DNA of 64,000 bases from Bacteroidota bacterium (GTDB lineage Bacteria > Bacteroidota > Bacteroidia > AKYH767-A > 2013-40CM-41-45). Each line of letters opens with the position of its first letter. The first letter of the stretch is position 1. The notes below the pieces were generated by a model. It did not search any database and was not told the DNA's origin. It saw nothing but the letters and a program-made list of their open reading frames with translations. Where the stretch lies: the NCBI GenBank assembly GCA_016721305.1, contig JADKIH010000004.1:290116-354115 (forward strand). Reading direction: 5' to 3'. Of the stretch, positions 48,714 through 59,341 are shown one piece after another. A program made the translations under genes and the position numbers.

Positions 48714-49499
48714 TTACCACTGTTTCACAATACTAACCTTAGTGGGCTGTTTCAGATTCATCTTTTTCTGTGTCTTCTTCTCGTCATTATTTAATGCTTG
48801 CAGGATTTTCTCAGCATCTTCCTTTGAAATATTATTCTTGCGTGCCTGCTGTTGTTTATCTTTCTGCTCTTTGTCTTTCTGTTCCTGTTCTTTATTCTGA
48901 TCCTGATTTTGTTTATCGTCCTTTTTTTGGTCTTTCTTCTGATCTTGTTTTTGCTGATCCTTGTTCTTCTGATCTTTGTTCTTGTCGTCCTTTTTGTCTT
49001 TATTATCCTTATTCTGCTGTTGCTGTTGTTGCTGCAATTTAGCCTGAGCATACGCCAGATTGTAGCGTGTCTCATTGTCGTTCGGATTCAACTTCAGCGC
49101 ATTTTTGTAAGCTTGAATACTTTCTTCAAATTTATTCTCCTTCAAGAGCGAATTGCCCAAATTGTGATATGTTTTTGCTTGTTCTTCTGCTGAAAGCGAT
49201 TTCATTCCGCTTACGCTTTGAAACTGCTGAGCGGCCTGCTCGTATTTCCCTTCTTTGTAATAAGCATTTCCCAAATTGTAATTTCCTTCCTTCAGATTCT
49301 TTCCGGTATTGATCGAACGTCGATAATTCACTTCAGCATCGCTGAACTTCTTTTCTTTGAATTGTTTGTTTCCATCCTTAATCATATTGTAGGATGATTG
49401 TCCGGAAACTGACGGCACAAAAAGCAATAGCATAGCCGAAATGAATAAAATCATTTTACTCCGGAAATCAGAAATCATATATGTTCGAATGAATTTCAT
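48714..49499 (-). CDS. batC: BatC, TPR protein with K/D/Q-rich tail
   Basis: The 261-residue protein has a signal peptide (MILFISAMLLLFVPSVSGQ; ATG 49499, 49478 or 49454 could all serve) and three TPR units (about 40-145, with GNYNLGNAYYKEGKYEQAA and YHNLGNSLLKENKFEESIQ). A segment of about 75 residues made almost only of K, D, Q, N and E follows. The tail ends KISKEDAEKILQALNNDEK-like, which is conserved in BatC. It probably mediates protein contacts in the periplasm. It lies between batB and batD, with 54- and 66-base gaps. Confidence 0.87.
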   Translation of the reverse strand: MKFIRTYMISDFRSKMILFISAMLLLFVPSVSGQSSYNMIKDGNKQFKEKKFSDAEVNYRRSINTGKNLKEGNYNLGNAYYKEGKYEQAAQQFQSVSGMKSLSAEEQAKTYHNLGNSLLKENKFEESIQAYKNALKLNPNDNETRYNLAYAQAKLQQQQQQQNKDNKDKKDDKNKDQKNKDQQKQDQKKDQKKDDKQNQDQNKEQEQKDKEQKDKQQQARKNNISKEDAEKILQALNNDEKKTQKKMNLKQPTKVSIVKQW

Positions 49500-49553
49500 C
49501 TTATCTATTACTCAATTTAGGACTTAGTTTATTATAACAGATCTTTTTTAACC

Positions 49554-50594
49554 TTACTTAACTCTCTTTTCATGGAATAGATCCATGTTCTGGATAATTT
49601 TGCTTCGCTTATTCGTAATGGTGAATTCTATCAGAAGCAACAATAAACCCGCTGCCAGGAAATACTGAAAACGGTCTTCGTAATCAGTAAATTGTTTCGT
49701 TCCGAAGCTCTTCTTCTGCATCTTGTTGATCGAAGCCAGAACGGAACTCAAACCGTCGTCACCGTTAGATGCCTGAATAAACTGACCTTTCCCTTCGGCC
49801 GCAATTCTTTCAAGGGTGAGCGTCTCCAGCTTAGTGATTACGGTATTTCCTTCATTATCCTTCAGGAAATCGCTTTGTCCGTTGCGTATAACAGGAATCG
49901 GAGCTCCTTCGGGTGAGCCCATTCCGATGGTATGAATAATTACTCCTTCAGCATGGGCCTTTTTTGCTGATTCAACAGCATCTTCTTCATGATTCTCTCC
50001 ATCGGTGATGATGATGAGGGCCTTGTGCTTATTGTCGTTGCCAACATACGATTCAACCGCAAGATCTATCGCACATCCTATACAAGTTCCCTGTGTCGGA
50101 ATAATATCAGTGTCAATCGAACCAAGGAATAATTTCGCAGCCGCATAATCGGAGGTAATCGGTAATTGGACATAGGCCTGCCCTGCGAAAACAATCATTC
50201 CGATACGATCGTTCTGCAATTGATCGATCAAACGGCTAATGGCTTGCTTCGAACGTTCTAATCGGCTCGGACGAATATCCTGAGCTTTCATACTGTTCGA
50301 TACGTCGAGCGCAATGATAATGTCGACTCCTTCGCGCTTTACTTCTTCAAGACGAGTTCCTATCTGCGGATTGGCACAGGCGATGATGATGAAAAACAAT
50401 CCGGTCAAAGACAGAATCAGCTTTGAAACGGGTTTGGTTTTGGAGATATTCGGAATTAGTTTGTCGACTAAGTTTATTTCACCAAATCTCTTTCGTGCTT
50501 TTTTACGCCAGTTCTGACGATAAAAATAAAGCACTAAGATCAATGGTAATACCACTAATGCGTACAAAAATTCCGGATGTTCAAATCGAAACAT
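49554..50594 (-). CDS. batB: BatB, von Willebrand A domain membrane protein
   Basis: From ATG 50594 the protein has 346 residues: membrane helix (FLYALVVLPLILVLYFY), a second helix (LILSLTGLFFIIIACA), a VWA domain with metal-site motif DVSNSMKAQDI, the TQGTCIGCA segment and ITDGENHEED, and a C-terminal helix (YFLAAGLLLLLIEFTI). An in-frame extension to 50672 overlaps batA and is rejected. Bat VWA proteins are thought to act with MoxR ATPases in assembling or protecting metal or redox complexes. The start lies directly after the batA stop. Confidence 0.9.
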   Translation of the reverse strand: MFRFEHPEFLYALVVLPLILVLYFYRQNWRKKARKRFGEINLVDKLIPNISKTKPVSKLILSLTGLFFIIIACANPQIGTRLEEVKREGVDIIIALDVSNSMKAQDIRPSRLERSKQAISRLIDQLQNDRIGMIVFAGQAYVQLPITSDYAAAKLFLGSIDTDIIPTQGTCIGCAIDLAVESYVGNDNKHKALIIITDGENHEEDAVESAKKAHAEGVIIHTIGMGSPEGAPIPVIRNGQSDFLKDNEGNTVITKLETLTLERIAAEGKGQFIQASNGDDGLSSVLASINKMQKKSFGTKQFTDYEDRFQYFLAAGLLLLLIEFTITNKRSKIIQNMDLFHEKRVK

Positions 50595-50596
50595 GC

Positions 50597-51592
50597 TTAG
50601 GGTATGGTTTTGAATATTGTATAACGAAGAAGAATGTCGATGAGTAAGAGAGCCAATGCCGCAATTGCCCAAGGATAAAATTCTTCAGTGTAATTATGAA
50701 ACTCTGTTACATCGATGCGTGTCTTTTCAAGCTTGTCGATTGATGAATAAATTTCTTTCAGCTTACTTGTATTGGTAGCACGGAAGTATTTGCCATCGGT
50801 TTCATCGGCGATTTTTTGTAATACGGCTTCGTCGATCTGAACTTCCATATTCTGATATTGTATGCCAAATGGTGTCGGTACCGGATACGGAGCAACGCCG
50901 CGTGTTCCAACACCAATCGTGTAAACGCGAATGCCAAAAGTTGATGCAATATCTCCGGCCGTCTCCGGTGCAATGGCTCCGATATTGTTCACGCCGTCGG
51001 TCAATAGAATAATCACTTTGCTCTTCGCTTTACTGTTTCGGATACGGTTCACTGCTGTCGCTAAACCTTCTCCGATAGCTGTTCCATCGGCTAGCATGCC
51101 TGATTGAATTCCGGTGAATAAATTCTTAAGAACGGAATGGTCGGTTGTAAGCGGATATTGTGTGAAGCTTTCTCCTCCAAATACGACCAAACCTATTCGA
51201 TCATTCGGACGCGAATCGATAAAGCTTTCGGCAACGCGCTTGGCTGCTTCTATGCGGTTCGGTTTTAAATCTTCCGCCAGCATACTCGATGAAATATCGA
51301 GTGCCATGATGATGTCGATTCCTTCGGTCTTAATATTTTGTCCGCTCAGACTGGATTGAGGACGTGCCAATGCTACAATAGCTGCGCTGAATGCAAGTAG
51401 CTTCAGAATAAATGGCAGAACGCGCAATCTTTGTTTCAGAGTAGGTTTGATGCCTTCGAAGCCTGCAAAACTTGGAAAGCGTAAGTGCGTTTGATTTTTT
51501 CGCAGATAGAAAAAATAGAACGCCACCATTGCCGGGATAAGCAGGAATAGCCAGAAGAAATAAGGTTGAGCAAATTTAATATCGTGCATCAT
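50597..51592 (-). CDS. batA: BatA, von Willebrand A domain membrane protein
   Basis: The 331-residue protein has two N-terminal helices (FFWLFLLIPAMVAFYFFYL and VLPFILKLLAFSAAIVALA), a VWA domain with DISSSMLAEDL (metal site), TDHSVLKNLF, DGTAIGEGL and LTDGVNNIGAI, and a C-terminal helix (FYPWAIAALALLLIDILL). It is a paralogue of BatB next door. Its ATG overlaps the stop of the upstream membrane protein by four bases, so it is translated as part of the moxR-bat operon. Confidence 0.92.
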   Translation of the reverse strand: MMHDIKFAQPYFFWLFLLIPAMVAFYFFYLRKNQTHLRFPSFAGFEGIKPTLKQRLRVLPFILKLLAFSAAIVALARPQSSLSGQNIKTEGIDIIMALDISSSMLAEDLKPNRIEAAKRVAESFIDSRPNDRIGLVVFGGESFTQYPLTTDHSVLKNLFTGIQSGMLADGTAIGEGLATAVNRIRNSKAKSKVIILLTDGVNNIGAIAPETAGDIASTFGIRVYTIGVGTRGVAPYPVPTPFGIQYQNMEVQIDEAVLQKIADETDGKYFRATNTSKLKEIYSSIDKLEKTRIDVTEFHNYTEEFYPWAIAALALLLIDILLRYTIFKTIP

Positions 51593-52485
51593 TGTCCGGC
51601 CTCCTTCTTTTCTTCCACCGGTTTCTCAAATGGAATGGTGCTATTCACGAAATCATATGCATAACGAATACTCTGTTCGTTCTCAGTTAACACCGGTTCG
51701 GCTTTCGCAAATTTTACGGTGTCGGCAAGTGTCAACACGTACTTTAATTTATTCTTTTCCGATTCGCCAAGCAAGGAGTGACCAAAGTTCTTTACGATTT
51801 CGTCGGTTGTCTGCTCAAGTGCGTTAATTTGAAATCTTCTTTCTATATACAAGCGAAGTGTATCGGCAACAGATGAATGGTATTGCTTCATGAATCCATT
51901 CTGCCATAACTTCTCTGCTTCAATTCTCTTCAATTCTTCAAGCGCAAGCTCATGTGCAGGCCGGCTTGGAACGACAGGCGCAGCGAGAGCTTTCTTCTTG
52001 CGTTTGGAGAGTTTATAAATGATGAAAATAACGATCATCAGTACTACCCATGCAATGGCAAAGTAGGGAAGGTATTCCATCCAGGGAAAAGGCGCATCCA
52101 TTGTGGCTTTGATGTCCTTGATTTCTCTGGTAGTATCGATTGCAATTGTTTTTACACCAACAAGAAGTGCTTCGGTATACGCAGTATCCGTAAGTGGCTG
52201 TTTAATTTCCCGACTGAGAAATGGAAGAGGAGGGATAACAAAGAAACCGGAATCGAAAGAGGTCAGAATATAGGTCTGATGAAGAGTAATCGGAGTGACG
52301 TTTTTCAACGTATCAATCGGTCCACGACCTACTAGCTCAAAGTGATTAAAAGTGTCGGGTAAAAGCGGAAAACTGATCTCTGTATTTGCTTTAGTTGTCG
52401 CTGTGAGCTCAAGGCGAAACTGTTCACCGATACGAATTTGATTTGTATCGACATTTGCCTTTACGATAATGTCCGGAGCACAATG
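51589..52485 (-). CDS. Membrane protein of the bat operon, DUF4381-like (5' end garbled)
   Basis: The readable frame (52485-51589) encodes an N-terminal beta-rich part (DTNQIRIGEQFRLELTA), one membrane helix (YLPYFAIAWVVLMIVIFIIYKL) and a helical cytoplasmic tail (ALEELKRIEAEKLWQNGFMKQY). An in-frame TAG at 52488-52486 cuts it off from any start. A likely ATG lies at about 52568, just after the DUF58 gene, and hydrophobic signal-peptide-like codons appear in the other frames of 52490-52550, so at least one more frameshift is present. Genes of this shape sit between DUF58 and batA in many Bacteroidota. The family label is tentative. Confidence 0.7.
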   Translation of the reverse strand, partial: HCAPDIIVKANVDTNQIRIGEQFRLELTATTKANTEISFPLLPDTFNHFELVGRGPIDTLKNVTPITLHQTYILTSFDSGFFVIPPLPFLSREIKQPLTDTAYTEALLVGVKTIAIDTTREIKDIKATMDAPFPWMEYLPYFAIAWVVLMIVIFIIYKLSKRKKKALAAPVVPSRPAHELALEELKRIEAEKLWQNGFMKQYHSSVADTLRLYIERRFQINALEQTTDEIVKNFGHSLLGESEKNKLKYVLTLADTVKFAKAEPVLTENEQSIRYAYDFVNSTIPFEKPVEEKKEAGQ

Positions 52486-52570
52486 CTAAATTTCATCCAC
52501 CCCAAAAGGAGAAGGCCAATGCAAGCCAACAGAAAGCAAAATGATATTTATATTAAATTTTACTCATGTA

Positions 52571-53447
52571 TTATCTTCCTGTCTTTCCTCGTTGCTTGAA
52601 TAATAGCATCAATGGCTGAACATAATTCTGGTCGGTTCTGATCTTAGTATTATCAACACCGCTCTTTGCAAATGCATCCGAAAGTTGTTTCTCCCGTTTC
52701 TGCATATTCTTTTTGTAAGTAGCACGAACGTGTATGTCACTTGTGTCAACCATCATAGTCGCATTTGTTTCTGAGTCGCGGATTTCGAGCAAACCGACAT
52801 CGGGGAGTTCATTTTCCCGTTCGTCGTATATCTGCAAGGCAACCACATCGTGTCGCTTGTTAGCCAATTTCAATGCATCTTCGAAATTCTTGTCCTGGAA
52901 ATCGGAGATCACAAAACAAATACTTCTCTTCTTAATCATATTTGTAACGTACCGCAAAGCTTCGCTGATATTGGTGCCGGTGTGTGATGGAGTAAACTCA
53001 ATCAACTCTCGGATGATTCGAAGAATATGCGACTTTCCTTTTTTCGGCGGAATGAATTTTTCAATCACATGCTGAAAAAGATCACGCCGATCTTGTCATT
53101 ATTCTGAATAGCAGAAAAGACAATACGGCACACAATTCGGTAATGAGATCTTTCTTGAATTGCGATTTTGTTCCAAAGCTCTCGGATGCTGATACGTCGA
53201 CCATGATAATTACTGTCAACTCTCTTTCTTCTTCGAATACTTTGATAAACGGATGTCCGAAACGTGCCGTCACATTCCAGTCAATCGCACGGATGTCGTC
53301 GCCTGCTGTATATTCGCGCACTTCGCTAAAGGCCATACCTCGTCCTTTAAAGGCTGAGTGATATTCGCCGGAGAAAATATGCGACGACAAACCACGAGTC
53401 TTTATCTCGATCTTACGTACTTTTTTTAAGAGTTCCGTTGTTTCCAA
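52571..53447 (-). CDS. DUF58 domain protein of the moxR-bat operon (two frameshifts)
   Basis: The product begins TTELLKKVRKIEIKTRGLSS and has the DUF58 core GEYHSAFKGRGMAFSEVREY and DDIRAIDWNVTARFGHPFIK. A VWA-like fold follows (IIMVDVSASESFGT, ICFVISDFQD). Frameshifts lie at 53115-53118 (AAAA, one short) and 53075-53079 (AAAAA, one short). Adding the bases restores VLSFSAIQNNDKIGVIFFQHVIEKF and gives 292 residues. DUF58 proteins accompany MoxR ATPases and BatA/B; the role is probably as a partner or substrate adaptor. It lies 55 bases after moxR. Confidence 0.86.
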
Positions 53448-53502
53448 GTTGGGTTGGCAGTAGTATTGGTTTTTAAAAAATGATTCGCAGATTATTTTAA
53501 TA

Positions 53503-54484
53503 CTACGGAACTTCTACTGCATTCAAAATCTCACTAATGATGGTCTCGCTGGTGACGTTTTCCGCTTCTGCTTCGTACGTAACTCCTACACGATGTCTCA
53601 TCACATCCAGGCAAATAGCGCGAACATCTTCGGAATCACGTAACCGCGACGTTTAATAAATGCGTAAGCTTTGCAGCCAGTGCAAGACTGATACTCGCAC
53701 GCGGAGAACCACCATAGCTGATCAGCTGCTGCAGTTTGCCAAGATTGTAATCTTTCGGATTACGTGAGGCAAATACAATATCAATAATATATTTCTCGAT
53801 TTTTTCATCCATGTAGACTTCACGTACCATACTGCGGGCACGAATGATATCTTCGGTATGAACAACCGGGTTAATTGTCGGATAATTATTGGAGATGTTT
53901 TGGCGGATGATCAATTTCTCATCTTCCTTCGTAGGATAGCCGATTACAATTTTCAGCATGAAACGATCGACCTGTGCTTCCGGAAGCGGATACGTACCTT
54001 CCTGTTCAATCGGATTCTGAGTGGCCATTACTAAAAACGGCTCGTCGAGTTTGAATGTGGTGTCGCCGATTGTTACCTGACGTTCCTGCATCGCTTCGAG
54101 TAAAGCTGACTGAACTTTTGCCGGGGCACGGTTAATTTCATCGGCCAAAATAAAGTTGGCAAAGATGGGGCCTTTACGAACATTGAAAGATTCCTGCTTC
54201 TGATTGTAAATCATGGTCCCAATCAAATCGGCAGGTAATAAGTCAGGGGTAAACTGAATGCGGTTGTATTTGGCGTGAATGGCCGATGAAAGCGATTTAA
54301 TCGCCAGCGTTTTTGCCAATCCCGGAACACCTTCCAGTAGGATGTGTCCGTTGGCTAACATTCCGATAAGCAATCGTTCGGTCATATATTTCTGACCGAC
54401 AATTACTTTCCCTAATTCCATACTCAGCAGGTCTACAAACGCTGATTCACGGTGAATACGTTCATTAATCTCTTTAATGTCCAT
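53503..54484 (-). CDS. moxR: MoxR-family AAA+ ATPase (two frameshifts near the 3' end)
   Basis: The N-terminal 270 residues are intact: Walker A LEGVPGLAKTLAIKSL (about residue 55), Walker B ILADEINRAPAKVQSALLEAM, sensor motif MATQNPIEQEGTYPLPEAQ and VDRFMLKI. The frame breaks at 53670-53672 (TTT, one short) and 53631 (C, one short). Repair restores AAKAYAFIKRRGYVIPEDVR and ends at TAG 53503-53505, for 327 residues, the usual MoxR length. MoxR ATPases act as chaperones for VWA-protein-linked complexes. It heads the leftward bat operon. Confidence 0.9.
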
Positions 54485-54648
54485 TTCTCAATTATTTGTT
54501 CGTTATTATAGGTATGAAAGATCAGATTATTTTTCAATGATTTAGTCTGATATACAGGATTTATATACAGTCTGTATGCTGATAAAAATGCTCCAATTCG
54601 GAGTGCAATTTTATTAAAATTTCAATGAATGAAGTATGAATGGACTCG

Positions 54649-55952
54649 TTAAAAATTGTTAACAGATTGGCTCATTTTGCGGTGACTTTGCGCTAATTTT
54701 CGACCGAGTCGGTTTAGAGATACCAGAAGTAAAGCAATTGCGGCTCCGGGAAACACGACCATCCACCAGGCCGTGAAATTCTCTCTGGCCGAGAACATCA
54801 GACTTCCCCAGGTAACGGTTCCGGCGGGTACGCCAACTCCCAAAAAAGACAGTCCGGTCTCGACCATAATAGCCGAGGCTACCCCATAAATCCAAGTACA
54901 GATACAGCAGGCAGGCTGTTTGGAAGCAAGTGCCTCATCAATATTTGCCTTGTATTCAAGCCGGAAGCCCGACCTGCCATTACAAAATCCATTGTTTTTA
55001 ATTTCAATACTTCGGCTCGAGTCAGTCGGGCAATTTCTGTCCAAGAGGTCAGGCCGATAATGATGATGATAGATTCCACGGAAGGCCGGCTGATAGCTGC
55101 TATCGTCAAAATTAAAATCAGGCGTGGCATGGAAAGAAATAGCTCGGTGAAACGCATTATGATAAAGTCAATCGGCAAGGCGATGGATTTATTCAGAAAG
55201 TCGGATTTCCCGAATCGGATCTTTAAAAGTGATGGTAATGCGAGAATGAGAAAGAAGCATACTGCTGAAAAAATAATTCTTACGATTCCTATAAATGCAC
55301 TCATGTGAAATGCTTTGCTGATCGAAGACGACTGCAAAGTGAATGAATAAAACCATGCAGGAAGAATCAATAGGAGCATTACAAACAAATGTCCTCTTCT
55401 GATTTTGAGGAGATCATCTCCGGCAAAACCGGCAAGGAGGCCTAAAACGATTCCTAAAATTCCGGCCAGAAGCATCGAAAGTAAGCCAATTGCCAACGAT
55501 GATCGTGTACCGGCTACCAAACCGGCAAAAACATCTTCACCGTTTCTTCCTGTTCCCAATAGGTGACGACGGAAAAAGGATAGTTCGACAGTGGAACCGT
55601 CAGACTGCTTTAAATATTGTTGCTGAAATGGTGATGTGAAATTTGCATTCGTCAGATCAGTACGTCCGGGCATATAGCCGAATGGAGAGAAGATGACGAA
55701 CGTTGATTTCAAATGTTGCCAGTTCGTGTTTTCGGTTAGTTCATTCTTCCGTTCTCCATTTTCGTCTGTGTATGAAAAATAGGGAGCTGCCGAAAATGCC
55801 GGAAAAGATGTCTCGCCGCCGATTTGTATGATCCATGGTTTATCATTTGCAAAGTAAGGCGCCAAGAGCGCAATGAAGAGGTAAATCTTCAGAACCATAG
55901 GAAGGTCGCGAAGGAAATCGGCAATGCGATGTATCGTTTTTCTCTTTTCCAT
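54649..55952 (-). CDS. Peptide ABC transporter permease, DppC/OppC type (frameshifted)
   Basis: The protein has an N-terminal helix (MVLKIYLFIALLAPYF), a periplasmic insert of about 130 residues, the HLLGTGRNGEDVFAGLVAGTRSSL entry motif and several further helices. The EAA loop is RASGLNTRQILMRHLLPNSLP. After a break at 54888-54890 (one base short in an A run on the plus strand) the frame resumes with IYGVASAIMVETGLSFLGVGVP, for 434 residues. It should form the channel with the permease encoded just upstream, whose stop overlaps this start (TGATG). The ATPase genes of the system are not in the window. Confidence 0.86.
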
Positions 55953-57060
55953 CAGTTCGGTTTTTTAGTGATGGAAATTCGCGGATCAGCAATGGAGTAC
56001 AAAATATCACTGAACAAAAAACCTGACATGGTGATGAATCCGGTGAGAAGAAATACTGTAATTATCACCGGATAATCTTGCGCCGTGATGCTTTGGAAAA
56101 TGGTAAGCCCCATTCCGGGAATTGTAAACAGGCTTTCCAAAATTACCGAGCCGCCGATGGCAAACGGAAATACGTGACTGAAAATGGTTATCACCGGCAG
56201 CAATGCATTCCTGAATGCATGCTTGTACAGAATAGTTTTTTCACTCAATCCTTTTGCATACGCAGTGCGGATATAATCTTGCTTTAAAATTTCTTCGATC
56301 GATGCTCTCAGACTTCCGGTTAAAAATGCAAAAGAGCTATATGTGTACGTAATTGTTGGCAGAATGAGATACGGAATTGTTCCTCCAAGGCGTTCAAAAA
56401 ATCCTGTACCTTCAGGATAACCTCCGGTAGGCATTATTCCCGACGAAGGAAATAAATTCATGATATCGGGGTTGCAAAAAAGAAACATCAGCAATGTTGC
56501 AATCCAGAACGATGGGAGGGAGTATATGATGTCTAAGAAAAGCGTTATTGGTCTTGCATATTTTGCTTGCGGACGGGAGGCTAATTTTAATGCCAGTGGA
56601 ATGCTGATGAGATAAGCCAGAACAACGGAAAGAAGAGTAAAGAATAACGACCATCCGATTCGTGAACGCAAGATTTCCATCACCGGCTGATGTGAGAGAT
56701 ACGATGAACCAAAATCTCCCGGATGATTCCTTTGTTGTTCTCACTCCCAAAGAGCCATCGGTGAAATTGATTCAACGAATGAAAATGTACGGAAGGTAAA
56801 TAGGCCTGTACAGAATTATCCGACATCGGTTCAATAGAAAAATAAAAAACAGGAAGATCTAAGCCTAACTGACGACGGAGCTGAGCTTTCATTTCAAGGC
56901 TCGATTCCGATTGCTGGATAGATTCATCGCCGTTGAGACGATTGCCCATAATTTGCTCAACCGGATCGCCCGGTGCATAGTGGAGCAGGAGGAACGACAG
57001 CAGCGAAAGTGCCAATAAGGCGGGAACAAAAAATATTATCCGCTTGATGATGTAGACCAT
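55952..57060 (-). CDS. Peptide ABC transporter permease, DppB/OppB type (frameshifted)
   Basis: The start MVYIIKRIIFFVPALLALSLL and LLHYAPGDPVEQIMG are the DppB signature. The second part (GWSLFFTLLSVVLAYLISIP, IIYSLPSFWIATLLM) contains the EAA loop YIRTAYAKGLSEKTILYKHAFRNALLPV. The break is at 56718-56720, where GGGG appears as GGG; repair restores IIRGDFGSSYLSHQPVMEIL and gives 369 residues. It lies 69 bases downstream of the binding-protein gene. A periplasmic insert near residues 70-115 is longer than in enteric DppB. Confidence 0.86.
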
Positions 57061-57129
57061 TCACACTTTAATTTGCAAAATATAGGAATTTAGAATTCCT
57101 CACTTAAGCAAATATAGACTCTTAGCTCT

Positions 57130-58970
57130 TTATGGAGTGGTCCCGTTCGTCAGAGTTATGCCCTGATTTATTGACAACAAACGGAGTGAGTTGAGCAGAA
57201 TTCCCGGTCGGTCGGCAAAAATCATTCGGTTCGCAAATCGGTTGTGCACGATGTTGCGACGAAGATTGCTATACAGGAAAACGTACGGATGGTCATTATA
57301 AATCATTGTCTGCAATTCGGCCGATAGCTGTTTCCTGCGTGCAGGATTAAGCTCTCCTTTCAAGGAATCAATTAAGGCATCGGATTCCGGACTTCCAAAT
57401 CCGCAGTAATTGGAACCGTGCGACACCCACGATTTTGTATGCCACAACTGAGTGTAGTCTTCGGTAAGCTGTTTCCTCCCCAAGTTCCCAGCATCATGTC
57501 GAAGCTGTGCGCTCGTGCTTTCTCGATAAAGACTTTCAATTCCATCGGAACAGGATTCACCTTTATTCCGCCTTTCTTAAATTGCTCGGCGATCAAATTG
57601 GCCATGTCCTTCCAGTCGTTCGAAGTATTCATGTAATTTAAATCAACTTCGAAATTCGTTAATTGTCCGGCAACCATCCGATCCAAAATTCCATCTTTAT
57701 CACTGTCGTTCCATCCTGCCTCTGCCAGAAGTTTCTGAGCTTTGGAGATGTCATTCGGAATTGCTTGAAGCGATGAGTTGAATTCTGTTTTTAGTGGAGA
57801 AACATTTGAAATCATTCTCCTGCATTGTGAACTGTAGTCACGATAAATGAGAGAAATCACCGAGTCGACCTGCACCAGATAACTCATCGCTTCTCGTACT
57901 TTCGGATCGGTAAAGAAAGGTTTGCGAGTGCTGTCGGGCTTTTCGTTCATTCCGATGTAAGTGTAATTGTACGAAGGCGACATCACTCCGGAATAATCTT
58001 TTTTGAATTCAGGATTATTCATTAATGCCATGAAGGATGAAACGGAGAGGGAAGTTGTTACGTCTATCGTTCCTGACTTAAATTCGAGCTGAGTCGAATT
58101 TTCATCTTTATTCAGTTTGTAGATGATACGATCCGGAAAAGCATGCTCGTGATAGTCGTGCGATTGCTCCGTCCAGTGATTTGGTTTCTTTACCAGTGTG
58201 ATGAACTGACCGGCTTCCCATTTTTCCACGCGATACATTCCAAGACCATTCATGCGTTTCGGATCGCGTCCATTGAGATCATCATTGAAAGCTGTTGCCC
58301 AATCGCTGATAGTTTTGAATTTTTCCGCATGAAAATTTGTATCGTGGAATTGCTGAAGCGTAAATGAACCCAGGAGATTTTCGGCGTCATGAAATTTTCT
58401 CTCCAGAATATAAAAGCCGGTGTGCATAGAGACATTCTGAATCGCCTTGCCTTTCATTACATAGGTGATTTCGTTCGGATCGGCAGGGTTCAGTTTTATT
58501 TCACTCACATTGTCCCAATAACTTTTTACAGCAGGATCATTGGTGAGCGGACATGCATATGCTTTTGCGGAGAAGAGAACGTCTTCTGTCGTTAGATCAC
58601 TGCCGTCGTCCCATTTGATTCCTTTGCGCAAATGAAAAGTAAATTCTTTGCCATCTACACTTACTCGTGGCAGTGAATCGCAAAGTCCGGCCATCACAGA
58701 CTGGTTCTCATAATCTGTATATAAAAGTGTACGCTGTGTGTATTGCAAAATCTCAGAACGAGGGCCGGAGTTACCATTTGTCGGATGTAAATTGTCGGGC
58801 TCTGAAATAGTGTGATAGATAAGTGTATTCTCTTTCGACCAATTCTCCTTCGAGGAAGTTGCATCCTCAAGCTTTATGAGCGTTCCACCCAGTTTGGTCG
58901 AATGGTTTGCATTTCTTTGAGTGCAGGCGAAGAGTAGGAAGGCTAAGCAAAAAAAAGCCGATGTGCGCAT
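57130..58970 (-). CDS. Peptide ABC transporter substrate-binding lipoprotein (frameshifted)
   Basis: From ATG 58970 the signal peptide MRTSAFFCLAFLLFAC ends in a lipobox, so the protein is a lipoprotein. Family 5 binding-protein motifs follow: FTFHLRKGIKWDDGSDLTTEDVLFS, KPNHWTEQSHDY and FFTDPKVREAMSYLV. A break at 57475-57476 (GGG appears as GG on the coding strand) is repaired to TWGGKQLTEDYTQLWHT, giving 613 residues. It binds peptides or nickel-like ligands for uptake through the two permeases downstream; the ligand is not predictable. The frame is open to 59018, but 58970 fits the signal peptide. Confidence 0.87.
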
Positions 58971-59280
58971 GAGTGATTTCTTTGGTATAAATAACAGAAA
59001 TAAAAGCGCGTGTGGCAATTTGAATTTTGAACAATCGACTACGGAGTTGGCTACTTAATTATTGTATGCTTTCTGTAGCGTGTAAAATAGCTGTCGATCG
59101 GATTACGGCCCTTGGATAATTTCAAGACCGGTTTCAGCTGAAACTTGACGTTTTAACATTTCCGGGAATCTCCTTTTAGACTGATAAATGTCATTTAATT
59201 GGCAATTTTTAGCACTAAAAACTTCATAAAGCATTTGAAATCATTGTATTGAGAAAATCGGCAAAACATGACTTTTTTGT

Positions 59281-59340
59281 TTGGATTGTTTCTAAATAAG
59301 CTACAATTTTGTCCCACTAATTAGAATCAATCTAAATAAC
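59281..59340 (+). promoter_or_regulatory. Direct repeat with TCTAAATAA half-sites before the porin gene
   Basis: Two 20-nt segments exactly 40 bases apart (59281-59300 and 59321-59340) share TTxGAxTxxxTCTAAATAA. The second contains an inverted repeat TTAGA-N5-TCTAA (59321-59335) two to five bases before the start codon region. It may be a binding site for a metal-dependent regulator, but no regulator is identified. The rest of the 371-bp divergent gap shows no gene. Confidence 0.4.
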
Positions 59341-59341
59341 G

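Noticed and set aside
48770..49193. Opposite-strand ORFs rich in Leu, Phe and Ile facing batC
   Set aside because: They are complements of the Lys/Asp/Gln tract of BatC; hydrophobicity is a by-product of the codons.
52571..54484. Programmed ribosomal frameshifting in the DUF58 and moxR genes
   Set aside because: Two shifts within each gene, at ordinary short homopolymers without slippery heptamers and downstream structures, together with similar breaks in about fifteen other genes, are better explained by base-calling errors.
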